Notes under the pieces: generated by a model
Databases searched by the model: none
Told to the model about the DNA's origin: nothing
Seen by the model: only the letters and a program-made list of their open reading frames with translations
Source of the DNA: Channallabes apus
Taxonomy: Eukaryota > Chordata > Actinopteri > Siluriformes > Clariidae
DNA: 64,000 nt
Assembly: GCA_030522415.1 (NCBI GenBank)
Contig: CM060121.1
Location: 6,228,476 to 6,292,475 of the forward strand
Direction of reading: 5' to 3'
Program-made: the position numbers and the translations under genes
Shown here: positions 31,335 through 42,600 of the stretch, in pieces
Numbering within the stretch: the first letter of the stretch is position 1
Layout: each line of letters opens with the position of its first letter

Positions 31335-31930
31335 TTGCATCTACACTGTAAAAGATCCAACTAGATAAACACTGAATTAATGAATATTGTATTGTTGGCC
31401 CAACTTCTTACAGTGGTATTTGTTGAGACAACAAACAGGTAACATAGGGATTCTTGAAAACTTTGAAGACACAGACTGAATAAACTAAAAAAAATCAAGT
31501 TGAGCCAGCAATTTACTGGACTGACGCTATCAAACTGCACTAAGGAGGTGAAGATGGCCAGCTTGTACTGTAAACTCTATTCTGGGTACGTATTTATTTA
31601 TTTATTTATTTATTTATTTTAAATATGTTTCAGTTAGCTTACAGGTTATTTTAGACAGTTAATGTTATATACAGTACAGTATATGAGGCTGGTGTCACTG
31701 CATGAAAAGAGCTGTATCTGGACAAATATGGTATGGGAAATCCCCGCTAAGCTTTAAGTTTGCCAGATGTATGAGGCAGGGTGCTTGGAAAGGTAGAATG
31801 CAAAGGAAATTTTGTGAAACGACCAGATACCTCATGTATGTGGATGTATACAGGAATCGGTGAAACTTTCCAGAAATCCTCACAGCTAGGAGTGAGAGGT
31901 GATGGCTGTGAGGTGTAAAGGCCTTTTTTA
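31335..31930. other. left part of an unclassified inserted element
   Basis: TACACTGTAAAAGATCC near 31343 resembles the left end of the element at 60991. It is followed by AT-rich DNA with an (ATTT)n repeat at 31589-31620. No gene recognised until the exons at 32752. Confidence 0.4.
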
Positions 31931-31964
31931 TGTTAATGACTAGTAGGAAGAGGTGCTGTCCTTC

Positions 31965-32460
31965 TTATCATAGCCGGGTGCATCCTCTCACTCTCCAAGA
32001 TCTTGTTAAACAAACTAGTCAGAAACTCTAGTGCCACCTCTCCTACAGTAAGCACTTCCATACCCCCACGGGTACTGTATGTCATCAGGACCAACAGCCT
32101 TTCCACTCTTCATCCTCTTCAACGCCCTTCTCACCTCACTTTTACTAATATTTGCTACTTCCTACTCCACAACAGTCACCTCTTCTACTCTTTGTTCTCT
32201 TTCGTTTTCCTCATTCATCAACTCCTCAAAGTACTCCTTCCATCTTCCCATCACCCTCCTGGCATCTGTCAGTACATTTCCATCTCTATCTTTAATCACT
32301 CTAACCTGCTGCACATCCTTCCCATCTCTATCTCTTTGCCTCGCCAACCTGTACAGATCCACCTCTCCCTCCTTACTGTCCAACCTACCATACAAGTCCT
32401 CATATGCTCTTTGTTTGGCCTTTGCCACCTCTACCTTCACCTTACGCTGCATCTCCCTGT
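31965..32460 (-). mobile_element. RTE-type LINE fragment, minus orientation
   Basis: Minus-strand reading frame (32452-32162) with KVEVAKAKQRAYEDLYGRL and MGRWKEYFEELMNEEN, the region just before the RT core in RTE LINEs. Below it (toward 31965) RT-like text continues in broken frames (KSGKAVGPDDIP-like). Probably the same family as 58865-59310. Confidence 0.78.
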
Positions 32461-32751
32461 ACTGTACAGTATGTATGGGGTTTTACATAATCATTTAAAT
32501 GTAATTAATGACACTACTCTCTTTCCACACAGAATAAGTTTATTTCATGATCAGGCAGTGATGACGTATCTGCTGGAGGAATTAAAGATGCAGACCCTGA
32601 GTGTATAATGGGTAATAAGAAATTGTTATTGTAATTATTTTCATGTCCCTTTATTTTTGTCCCTAATAATTTGAATTGTTTCTGTCACTTACCTGATTTT
32701 TTATTTACCAACATGTTATTTTACCAACAAAATACTTTTTGTCTCGGCCAG

Positions 32752-33012
32752 GAAAGTCTCAGCTAAGAGACTCCATTAAGACAGGGGCTAAAACCCGACA
32801 AAGATATGTAAGTGTACAAATTCATCTATGTATTAAGTTTGGTACATCTCTGAGTGTTTTTAGGGGTTAACGTACGGTGTGTTTTGCAGTTTCTGGAGTC
32901 CAGATATAGAGTTGTTCAAATAGATGCAGAGAAAGAACTGTGGCAGATTGCAATTCTGGAACTGATGTCCGATGAGGAGGATGCCATTGCGTGCCATGTC
33001 GTCAGTGTGTAA
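32752..33012 (+). CDS. two plus-strand exons of an unidentified protein
   Basis: Exon 32752-32807 has acceptor CGGCCAG and donor TAT|GTAAGT and encodes KSQLRDSIKTGAKTRQRY. The next exon, 32890-33012, follows acceptor TTTTGCAG, stays in frame, and encodes FLESRYRVVQIDAEKELWQ to MSDEEDAIACHVVSV and a TAA stop. Clean splice sites and a shared phase suggest a real 3' end of a gene. It lies among inserted DNA and may belong to a transposon that carries host-like exons. Upstream exons were not found; the frame near 32530-32608 is a candidate. I do not recognise the function. Confidence 0.5.
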
Positions 33013-33532
33013 TATCTGATGGGACCGAACTAGAAGACATTCATTTTGGACATCTAACAAGCACTGGTGCATGTTTGTTTTAGTATTGCTTTTAATTTAA
33101 GTGCACCTTCATAAATGCACATTGTTAATTTTTTCCATATTTTATGTTTTTTCCCATTATTCTTACTTTGCTTTGTATATTTATTAGTGTTTGGTTTGAT
33201 TTTAACGAAAAAATTCTGAATCAATTCTATTGTCATTTTTTAAAGGATGTGGGGGATATATAGTATTGTGTGTGGGGGGGGGGTGGATAGGGTCTATCTA
33301 CATACCTGCCCAATAACCAATCAAGTCACTAAATTATGAGGGTTTGGGTTGGGCTAAATAAAAAGTAGTGACTAGGTAATGTCCCAATAGATGTCAGGGT
33401 TTTGGGCGTGTTTTTTTTTTTTAAACAAACAATCAATGTTGAGATAAGAAACCAATAGGGAAGAGCAGAGTTGGGCAAAGGTGTAAAATGCAAATGGGGC
33501 TTGAGGTGTTAATGTCCCCTGACAAAATCCTT
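33013..33532. other. gene-free stretch before the gypsy LTR
   Basis: AT-rich; a G run near 33275 and a T run near 33411. No gene seen. Confidence 0.55.
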
Positions 33533-34225
33533 TGTAACAGGCGCTGCGACCTCTAATTACACAATTTTAATAAAAGAGGAAGAAAGGCTGGGCCAGGTAA
33601 CAGCAACCATATCACAGCCTCTTGCCAAATGCTAAAAGCTAAAGGCTAAAAGCTAAAGACTTTGTAAACCCAAATACGGGATGAGTTTGTCCAGCGCGCA
33701 TGTGAGTACATGGGTTTTTGTGTATATTTATCTTATTTGTGCAAAGCCCGCCGAGGCCTATATTGTTTTTTTGTGCTTGAGAACTCATGGCGTTCCTCCT
33801 ACTGTGATCATGCAGGAGGTGCTTTTTTGTCTCTGTTGTTGTTCTGTGTCTGTGTGTTTCCCGGGAGCTGGTGCGTGTCGGCTGTCCCCGGGATTGAACA
33901 CGTCAGCGGCAGAGTCCGCGCGGGGTCGAGGGCTCGACTGCTTCCGCGCCGCCGCTAAAGGGACGTCGCTTGCGGTGAGGACATCGGACTCGGAGCGGGA
34001 CTTTACTTTTGTGGACTTTTTGATTAAGAGAAAGGACTCTATATGTATCATTACGAGCACGGACTGAGTGAGTGTGAGGTACGAGTTGCCGGCGTGTGTG
34101 AATGGTGTGATGTACAACACTGTACACTTTGAATATAACAACTGTTTCTCTGGTGGTCCTCATCCTACCCTCTGATTCTGCTAACGGCTAGTTATTGTTT
34201 TAATAACATTAGCGAGTTTGTTACA
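33533..34225 (+). repeat. 5' LTR of a Ty3/gypsy retrotransposon
   Basis: Bounded by the short inverted repeat TGTAACA (33533) and TGTTACA (34219-34225), 693 bases. It is followed after one base by a primer-binding site. The middle (about 33840-34000) is GC-rich. No second copy is in the window, so the left end rests on the inverted ends. Confidence 0.78.
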
Positions 34226-34226
34226 G

Positions 34227-34243
34227 TGGCGCCCAACATGGGG
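34227..34243 (+). other. primer-binding site of the gypsy element
   Basis: TGGCGCCCAACATGGGG immediately after the LTR. The TGGCGCCCAAC start is complementary to the 3' end of a tRNA, as used to prime reverse transcription. Confidence 0.85.
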
Positions 34244-34434
34244 CCATCAGAGTTTGTACATATTTTGTGTATTTTACATTCATGTGTTGTTATCGCTGTT
34301 CATTCATGCATGGTTATTGGTGCTGTTAGCTGTTACCTAGCCAGCCTTCTCCCATACCGTTTTACACCTTGCAATACACTCAATCATTTTGTTCGTTAAT
34401 CATTCTGTTTGTTAAAGGCAAATTGAGGCAAACA

Positions 34435-36580
34435 ATGGCCGAGTATGATGCACGAGCTGAGGAAGGGTTGGTAGCTCACGACTTCACTGGAGGCCCTTTC
34501 GTAACCAGACGTGAACCCATCCAAGAGCTTATCAACACCCTTAGCCACCTCTATCTAGATACTGATGATGAGGAAGGTTCCGGGGTGGATGACGAAGGCC
34601 CACAAGGTGACGAGAGGGTAGAGCGACTGCTCGTCGACGAACAGCTGCCTCCACCTCCTCCACACATCGACACTTAGGACGATCAAAGCCTCATCTCCAT
34701 GGTGCTGGCAACCCGTCTTAACCAGCTAGAGACAGTTCTGCAGGCACTGGGCAATAAACTCTCCCAAAAAATGGATGAGCTGGCTGATCAGATGGAGGAG
34801 CTGCAACGCCATCGCCACTCTGACATTTTAGAAGAAGAGTGTACAAGAAGAGATGCGACTAATGTGCCAGACGGTAAAGAAACAATGTGAAGGTCAATTG
34901 AACGATGTAGGCCGTTCCATGGTGGATTGTATGAAGAGGCGGGACTCACAACTAAAGGCCATGATGGGTGCACATCCGGTCGCTACCTCCACTCCGTTCC
35001 CTCGACCAGGGTCCAGCTCTCATCCTTCCTTTCCCAGTAGTTGCTCACACGCTCCTACCTTCAAGGCCCCTTTAAAGCTGGAGTTCCCTAGGTTTGGCGG
35101 TACTGAAGGAGAAGATCCCATTATTTTCATGGAAAGGTGTGAAGAATACTTAGACTTACATCCGCTTTCTGATGGTGACATATTAGCAACACTCCCTTCT
35201 ATACTCATCCACACTGCCAAGGACTGGTGGACCGCAGAAAGACACAGTGTCAGGAGCTGGAGGTCATTCAAAGCTGCGCTGCTGAAGGCGTTCCTCACCG
35301 AGGATCATGAGGTCGAGGCTGAGAATTGTCTGAGAGAGCGAATCCAGCACCCAGTCGAGAGCATAAGGGACTTCACCTTTCAGTATCGAGCTCTCTGCCT
35401 GAGATGGAAACCAGGAATGACTGAGGAGGAAATTGTTCAAGCAACGCTGAGGAACTGTAACCCCCGCATTGCCAGTCTGCTGCGGAGCACAGTCGTCTCC
35501 ATAAGCGAGCTTGTGCGATTTGGGACGCTGGTGGAAAGAGATTTGTATGCCGCCAAAGCTTTTAGGCAAAGACAAAACACCATTCCAGCCTCCCAACAAA
35601 TGAAGGAGGGCAAAAGACCCACTAACCTCAACATGACCCAGGCCAGCCCTTCTTTGTTGATGGTACAGCTTACCTTAAATCATGTGTCCTGTACAGCCAT
35701 CATCAACACAGGCAGTACCTTCTCCCTCATCACCGGGACACTGTTGAAAAAGATAAAGAAACCAACCGAAAAGTGGCAGTCTGCAAAAGGACAGTCATTC
35801 TCATTAGCCAATGGCTTTGTTACAGGCTTGGTACAGGCTGTGATAGGCAGACTGCATGCCAGATTGCAAGGAATAGAGACCGAGGGTTTTTTTTTTTTTT
35901 TTTATCATGAAAGATCGCGATCTTACCTTTTCCTGTGTGTTAGGGCTAGATTTCTTGACAGAAGCTGGCATACAGATTAATTTTAGCCAGCGCTCCTACA
36001 CTATCTCGGGAAGAGACGGTGAATATTTCCCGCTCTGTACATCCACTCACGGGCAAGTCTCCCTTTACGTAGCCAATCCGTTACCACAATTGTCTGACGT
36101 CACCGAATCCGCCATCTCCAGCATGGTCATCCCAACATCACTCCAGCCTCAATATTTGCAGTAAGCCCATGACAACCGTCTCAGTGGTCATCTGGGGCGG
36201 ATGAAGACCCTTTGGAGGTTGCTGGAGGTCGCCTACTTGCCGGAGATACGCTGTGACATCTGGGAGTATGTCAAACCTTGTATACATAAACTGGCAGGTC
36301 TACTACAAAGCACACCCGTGGTGGAACCTGGTCACATGTTTGGGGTAGACCTTATGGGGCATTTCCACGGTCATCCCGGCTCAACGAACATCTGCTGGTG
36401 GTCGTGGATTACTGCAGCAAATGGGTCGAGATGTTTCTGTTAAGGACCGCGAAGGCTCCCAACATGGCCAACATTTTAACTAGGGAGGTTTTCACCCGAT
36501 GGGGCACACCAACTTACCTGGTCTCTGACAGGGGCCCACAGTTCACGTCCCTGCTCCTCAACACTAAACCAAAGATTTCG
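34435..36580 (+). pseudogene. gypsy gag-protease-integrase, broken, RT missing
   Basis: Gag begins at ATG 34435 (MAEYDARAEEGLVA). An in-frame TAG at 34675 and a frameshift near 34853-34890 break it. A coiled-coil piece (LNQLETVLQALGNKL) is followed by the capsid-like region (PRFGGTEGEDPIIFMERCEEYL to about nt 35560). A protease region follows with INTGSTFSLI near 35702: the catalytic Asp of DTGS is Asn. After a long T run (35887-35903) comes pre-RT sequence (LGLDFLTEAGIQI), then directly an integrase zinc-binding-like piece (GHLGRMKTLWRL, 36189) and integrase core parts (GVDLMG and VSDRGPQFTS). Reverse transcriptase and RNase H are absent. The element cannot move by itself. Confidence 0.85.
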
Positions 36581-36744
36581 GTAACTACACGGGGTGTAAC
36601 ATCTGCATGGTGACAATAAACAACTAGACAACTTCACTTTTCCGTTATGGTAACATAAGCACCTAAACATCGCTAAAATAATGTAATGACCCCTCCTGAG
36701 GATATAAAGCATTATTATTGTGTTTGAATAAATCTGATCTACCA

Positions 36745-37045
36745 CAGCTGAAGGGTGGCTCAGTGGTAAGTGTTTCGCTTACCGTGTGGAAGACCCGGGT
36801 TCGATTCCCATTAATGAACAAAAAGGAAACAAAAAATAAATAAAACACAAAGTAAACAGACTCTGTCGTCTATGCGAGAACGGATAGGGCTCTGGAAACT
36901 AAAATTAAAACTTAAGATCCTCTCTGCGCATTCGCCCTTACTGAGGAGTTATGAGAGAGTTTTGTGTTTTGTACACTTTAATTTGAGAGCGCACGCTAAA
37001 GTGAGGCATGCCACTCTCTCTCATTTTCTCTCTCTCGTTCACCAG
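36745..37045 (+). mobile_element. tRNA-derived SINE, copy 1 of a second family
   Basis: Well kept head: GTGGCTCAGTGGTAAGTG (box A) and GGGTTCGATTCCC (box B). The body (GGGCTCTGGAAACTAAA, CCCTTACTGAGG, GAGAGCGCACG) is shared with 48270-48635. Confidence 0.78.
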
Positions 37046-37104
37046 TGTAAACACTAACAGTATTTATCTTAGTTACTGTAACTCTGCTACCCCGAGAACA
37101 CATC

Positions 37105-37141
37105 TTAACCAGGGGTGCCAATAATTGTGACGAGTGCTGTA
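37105..37141. mobile_element. Tc1 element end fragment
   Basis: AACCAGGGGTGCCAATAATT is the well-known terminal sequence of a fish Tc1 family; the rest of the element is missing. Confidence 0.6.
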
Positions 37142-37650
37142 TTTACATGTAATAATAGCCAGTTTAATCCAATCCTAAACTTGTTTTGACCAATCTGTTT
37201 GACCAATCTTACAGCTTGTAAGAAAGAAAACTACAGAAAAAGGATTTTTGGAATATTGCTTAATAAAGCTTTTAAATAATCCTTATAATTGTCCCTGTAC
37301 ATGGAAATCTTTATGAACACTGTTTATGTGTTTCGACACACAAATATTTTCAAGTCACAAAACTCTTCACAAAGCTTCTAGATTAGAAATAAATAATGAG
37401 CTTAATCTTTATTAAGAGTCATGCATAAAGAAAAACATTTTAATGAAAAAGCAGCAATTTTTAACAGAAATTCTGAACAGTTTCCAGCCTTTATAAATAT
37501 ATTTTAACTGAGGCCAGTTTGAAAGGAAAATCCTTTTTTTTTTTGCTGTTTTGAGAAAACTCACTATTGCAAATTGATAGAGAGTTTTTGTTTATGCTTT
37601 CTTTGAGGCACAAGGCTTTTAAAAAGCACAAAATATTTTGTCAAAATTGT
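37142..37650. other. AT-rich gene-free stretch
   Basis: No gene or repeat recognised. Confidence 0.55.
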
Positions 37651-37654
37651 TTGG

Positions 37655-38060
37655 ATTATTCAATTCAGTTTTATTTGTATAGCGCTTTTAACAATTGACA
37701 TTGTCTCAAAACAGCTTTACACAATCAAAAGAATTATTTAAGTTTGTATGGAATGTGAATGTGTATGAATCAAAATGTTCAGATAGTCCCTGGTGAGCAA
37801 GCCCGAGGGCGACAGTGGCAAGGAAAAACTCCCTGAGACGGTAATAGGAAGAAACCTTGAGAGGAACCAGACTCAACAGGGAACCCATCCTCATCTGGGT
37901 GAAACAGATAGCAGGAAATGATCTGCATTTATACAGTGTTAAGTGTTAGGTTCAGCTATAATAGTTGATGTTAATTGATGTTATAATACTTGATGTAAAA
38001 TGGAGTCCAGTAGTTATTCGAGACTCAGATAGACTTGTAGAAAGTCCCAGTCCTGAACTA
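37655..38060 (-). mobile_element. LINE 3' UTR fragment, minus orientation
   Basis: On the minus strand it ends AAAAGCGCTATACAAATAAA-ACTGAATTGAA. The body has GGTTCCCTGTTGAG, GGTTCCTCTCAAGGTTTC and GGGAGTTTTTCCTTGCCAC. The same 3' UTR is at 55530-56205 (plus). 5' truncated, non-coding. Confidence 0.85.
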
Positions 38061-38239
38061 TCTAATTGTCAAGTGTGATTATATCAGTGTGAATTTTGTG
38101 TGATCCTTCAAATCCTATAAATCCACATACCACAGTTTTGCCACAATGGGATTACTGTATAAGTAATCATAATTTGGGATTATTTAAGAATGCAATTTGT
38201 CAATAATATTTTGCTTGATTTTTTTATTGACATAAAGTA

Positions 38240-38990
38240 CTGTCACAATGTGTGCCTGTGATGGGTCTGCATATAAATCTTTGTAGCTCCTTGCTCACTT
38301 TGCAGGTGTGCGAAGGGGCGAGGCCATGGGAGTGGGCACAACTGGTGATCAATCATCATTTATGGACCTTGGGCCTCTTCCTGCCCAAGATTCATAAATA
38401 AACAAGTGGTGAATGTAGCTGTGTCTGGTCCTGGAGCTCTACTAAGGAAAGTTACATGGGCATGTGAGCGGGGTGATGTAATGCCCTCCAGGGACTTCAG
38501 GAGCTGCACAAAAAGCAGTTATTTGATCCCCGCAGTGAGGAAAGCCACAAAATGACTGTGCAAGCTCCTGCGGCACTTTCACTTTTACTAAGAGCCGGCC
38601 CTTGGGATCCTGCGATTGAAGAAGAATAGGCCACTGTGGCTCTCATTAAAGACCCTTTCCCCCAGCCTGGATCGCCGCTGCAGTACAGACGGCCGATATT
38701 GGCTGGTATTGCTTTTGACTCCGGGCTGTGGCCGCACCCAAGCAGCACTGGGCAGGGCCAGTTGACCAGTCAGCGAGGTGGACAGCCATTTAATGGAGAA
38801 TTCAGGAGCCGCTGCCCACAAGGGCCCAGTCTACCACTCTGCCTGTCACCATTGCTAGCCTCCAGAACTGCACGTGCACACCTTCCGCAGTTTCCTTTCC
38901 CCGTTTTCATTACCCCCTTCTTAAAACCTCTCCTTCCCCATTTTCCAAATAAAATTACCTCTTTTCCATAAACCCATCACAGTACTGTAC
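38240..38990. repeat. unclassified interspersed repeat, copy 2
   Basis: Related to 4080-4880 (TGTCACAATGTG-GCCTGTG, GGCATGTGAGCGGGGTGAT, AGGAGCCGCTGCCCAC, pyrimidine-rich end). The ends carry CTGTGATGGGT and its inverse ACCCATCACAG, which might be terminal inverted repeats. No coding frame. Confidence 0.55.
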
Positions 38991-39373
38991 ATATTAAAAC
39001 AATTTACAGTATGAAGTACAGGAGGTGTCTTTGCATCACTTATCACGACAGAAAGAAGAAACATGATTCGCTAGGCTTTTGCTCGAAAATCTGATGGCTA
39101 TGGCTATGTCAAGCTATGTCAATCTTTGGAGTTTAAACCTTATAAAATAAAGTTATATATATACAATATTAAATCATAACCATAAGAGAAACATGAGAAA
39201 TCTGAATCGTGAAGCTTGTTTGTTTGTTTTTTTTTAATTGACAAATTAAACAAGATTTCTCTGTAATCGATCAGTTATTGATGTTTATACAGTACATTAT
39301 CTGGTTCAGGGTTGTTGAGTTGCTGCATGAAGGAGATCAATCATGAACTGATTCTTCTGATCCCAATCCAGGT

Positions 39374-39389
39374 TTAAAAAGTTCCTGGT
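39374..39389 (-). CDS. proposed last coding exon of gene 3
   Basis: After acceptor CCTCCCACAG the phase left by the TM exon gives Pro-Gly-Thr-Phe and TAA. In the phase-1 frame, which gene 2 uses, the same exon would read 16 more codons (QELFKPGLGSEESVHD). The choice depends on a two-base difference in the TM exon. Confidence 0.4.
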
Positions 39390-39635
39390 CTGTGGGAGGA
39401 AATTAAGCTCACATGATCACTGCACTTCAAATCATAATGGAAACGTTATACTGTACATTACATTTTCAACTTAAATATTGACTAATGTGTGCATTTTCCA
39501 TGATAGTACGGATTAAACTCTTACTTTGAGTTACTGTCTGTTTCGTAGAGTCTGGTGTAGATATAAAATGCTCCCACTAATACTGATAGAAAGATGATGA
39601 CTTCAAAAAGCCACACAGACAAAAACACTGTAAAA

Positions 39636-39666
<31 letters not shown>

Positions 39667-42600
39667 ATCAGCTGAAACTAAAACAAAAACAGAAGGGGAT
39701 TGTAAAAGTACTTACAGTAATGTGTAACAGTAAAAGTGTTGGATCTAGTACCTGCAGTATCATTTATACAGTCCCGATCAAAAGTTTAACACCACTTGAA
39801 AATGGCAGAAAATCTTATTTTGCATGGTTGGATCTTAACAAGGTTCCAAGTAGAGCTTCAACATGCAACAAGAAGAAATGGGAGTGAGACAAAACATTTT
39901 GAGCATGCAATTTAATGAAAATAACGATTAAACTGAAACAGGCTGTTTTACAGCTGATCAAAATTGAGCCGACCACATTCCCGTTCAAAAAGAAAATGAC
40001 AATGAATCCACATCTTTGCACAGATTTCGCCTTTAAAAGGCATGTGGTCCTAAAATTTTTATCAGCTGTAAAACAGCCTGTTTCAGTTTAATCGTTATTT
40101 TCAATTAATTGAATGCTCAAAAAATGTTTCACTCCCACTTCTTCTTGTTGCATGTTGAAGCTCTACTTGGAACCTTGTTAAGATCCAACCATGCAAAATA
40201 TGATTTTCTGCCATTTTTCAAGTGGTGTTAAACTTTTGATCAGGACTGTATCTATATCCGTCCAATATTCAGATGACTTCTTCAATCTCTTTGCAGTTTT
40301 GTTTTTCAATCACTCAGCAGTTCATGTCAACAGTTTTTTTTTTGTGTGTGTGTCGCTGGTATCATGAGTAGAATTGCTCCCTGGTCTTAATGTTTCTACA
40401 GTATATGCATGTTAGGAATTTGGGCCATTTGGTCAGTGGCTCAGGGATGGAATTAGCACATATAGGAATACTGTATAATGTGCTAATCCTAGATAGAAGA
40501 AATGAGACTCTTAATGAAAAAAAACTCACTGCACTGAAGAGCAGCAGTAAAAACTGCTGATATTGAATCCTTCTATAAATTATTGTCCTATCTGTGATAT
40601 GCTGTATTTAATTTTTTTGGTGTTCTATCACTCCCTTCATCAAGAGCATACATACACTGTGCTTGTGACCAAAACAAATCAAATCACATCAAATCTTAAG
40701 TATTAAATTAAATTTTGGGTGATTTGAGGTACAGTAGTAAAAATGCCTAGTAATATTAAAATGCATTAAAACAAAGTTTTGAATTAAAACTTTTTTAATG
40801 ATTAGGAGAATAAGGTATTTATCAATGGATTTTTGCTGAATTTGTAAAAAGTACTTGACTTGATATGATGGATCAAATATGTTGTTTTGAAATAACAAAA
40901 TTAATCTGTTCTTAACAGATTGCAATACATATGCAAATAGAACGCATCCATTTTCTTCTAGTATTCTTTTTTTCAGAATGCTCTCCAGAAAAGTTTGCCT
41001 CTGGTTGAGAGTAAAGTAGGGCATCCAGTGATGTTTTTTTAACTTAAAATTGACCATATGAACAATCTAGTATCCTACATTAAAGGATAGTGACCCTGAC
41101 CAGACAGATACTGAGGTTTCTGTAACTGCATTATGTGTCACATGATCATGGTAATTCTGTATATAAAGCTTCATATCTGACCACTGTCTACTCACACACA
41201 TGGAATTAAAAATCATCCCTCTGGACACCAGTCCAGATGTGTATATCTTGTCTCGCCAAATAATAGGTGAATACAGTAATTTTGGGAAGATTAAATAAAA
41301 TAAATAACCAACAGCACACGCCTTATTGTTATCTGTTTTGAATACACACCCTGAAAAAAGTCTTGTCGTCTCTCCAAGTTGTAGGAACAACAAATAATAA
41401 CTTGACTTCTAGTTGATCATTTGGAATCAGAATTGCCTTATATGAAAGGCAAAGGCCTCTAGATTACATTTATTTTACCAAAAACAAAATCTTATCATAC
41501 TATGATTTTTAATTATTTAATTAGGACAGAAAGGTCAGACTTTGCTTAGACAAAAGTCTTGTCACATCTTTAAAGGATTCAACCAGTCACAGATTAGAGC
41601 GTCACCTGTGACAAATACTGTACTGTAATTAGCACATTCCCAGGTGTGTAGAAAAGAACCCCAGCATACCCAACCTTCACTTGAAATGCATCCTGACCTG
41701 ACAGCTTGCCAAAGATTCAACCACAGACCAAAGTGCTCATCATCAAGAGCATGAAGACCAAGTCTCCTGCTGATGTGGCAGACATCTTTAATGTTTCTAA
41801 AAGCCAAGTGGAGAGGATAAGAAAAAGAAACTGAAGAAACTGGTGAAGTTCATGGCAGGCCCAGGTCAGGCAGATACCATAAGACAACTGTTTGAGAGGA
41901 TGATTTGTTGGTTCGACAGTCCAGGGCAAGCCCTTTTTCAACTTCAGCAGAGCTACATAACTACTGGTCACCAGAAACCCCAGTACCTAAAAGAACAGTT
42001 TGTCGAAGTGGTTTCAATGGCCGAATTAGTGCTCAGAAATCAGCATTAAACAGAAGACAACTAAAAAATCGTATTGGATTTGCCAAGGCCCACAGCTTAC
42101 AGGAAGGATGGACTGTGCAAGAGTGGCAGAAGGTTGATTTTTTCCGATGAAGCATCTATTGAATTGCATCCCAATCATTGCAACTACTGCATAAGACCTA
42201 TTGGAACCCGCATGGACCCAAGTTTCACACAGTTCGGTGGAGGAAAAATCATGGTTAGGGGTTACATTCAGGATGGGGGCGTGCGAGATATCTGCAGTGT
42301 GGATGGAAACATCAAAAGCTTGAGGTATCAAGACATTCTTGCTGCCCATTACATTCCGAACCACAGGAGAGGGCAAATTCTTCAGCACAATGACACTCCT
42401 TCTCATACTCCAGCCTCCACATCAAAGTGGAAAGCAAAGAAGGTGAAGGTGCTCCAGTGTATGCAGTCCTCCAAGCTCATGGGGGTCATAAACAATATTA
42501 ATTATTTTTCCACTGACCCATGACTTTATGTTCATTACTGTACATTATTTTACAGATTTCTTTTCTAAGCAAACTTTGACCTTTCTGTCATAATTAAATA

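Noticed and set aside
32003..32608. 201-codon plus-strand frame
   Set aside because: It is the antisense of the RTE LINE fragment on the minus strand.
34853..34973. Separate small genes in the gag region
   Set aside because: They are pieces of one gag frame broken by a stop and a frameshift.
36745..36815. Possible functional tRNA gene
   Set aside because: Box A and box B are good but the sequence cannot fold into a full cloverleaf with a CCA-side stem, and the body matches another repeat copy; it is a SINE head.
40689..41057. 122-codon minus-strand frame
   Set aside because: AT-driven composition, no motifs, no paralog; judged chance.
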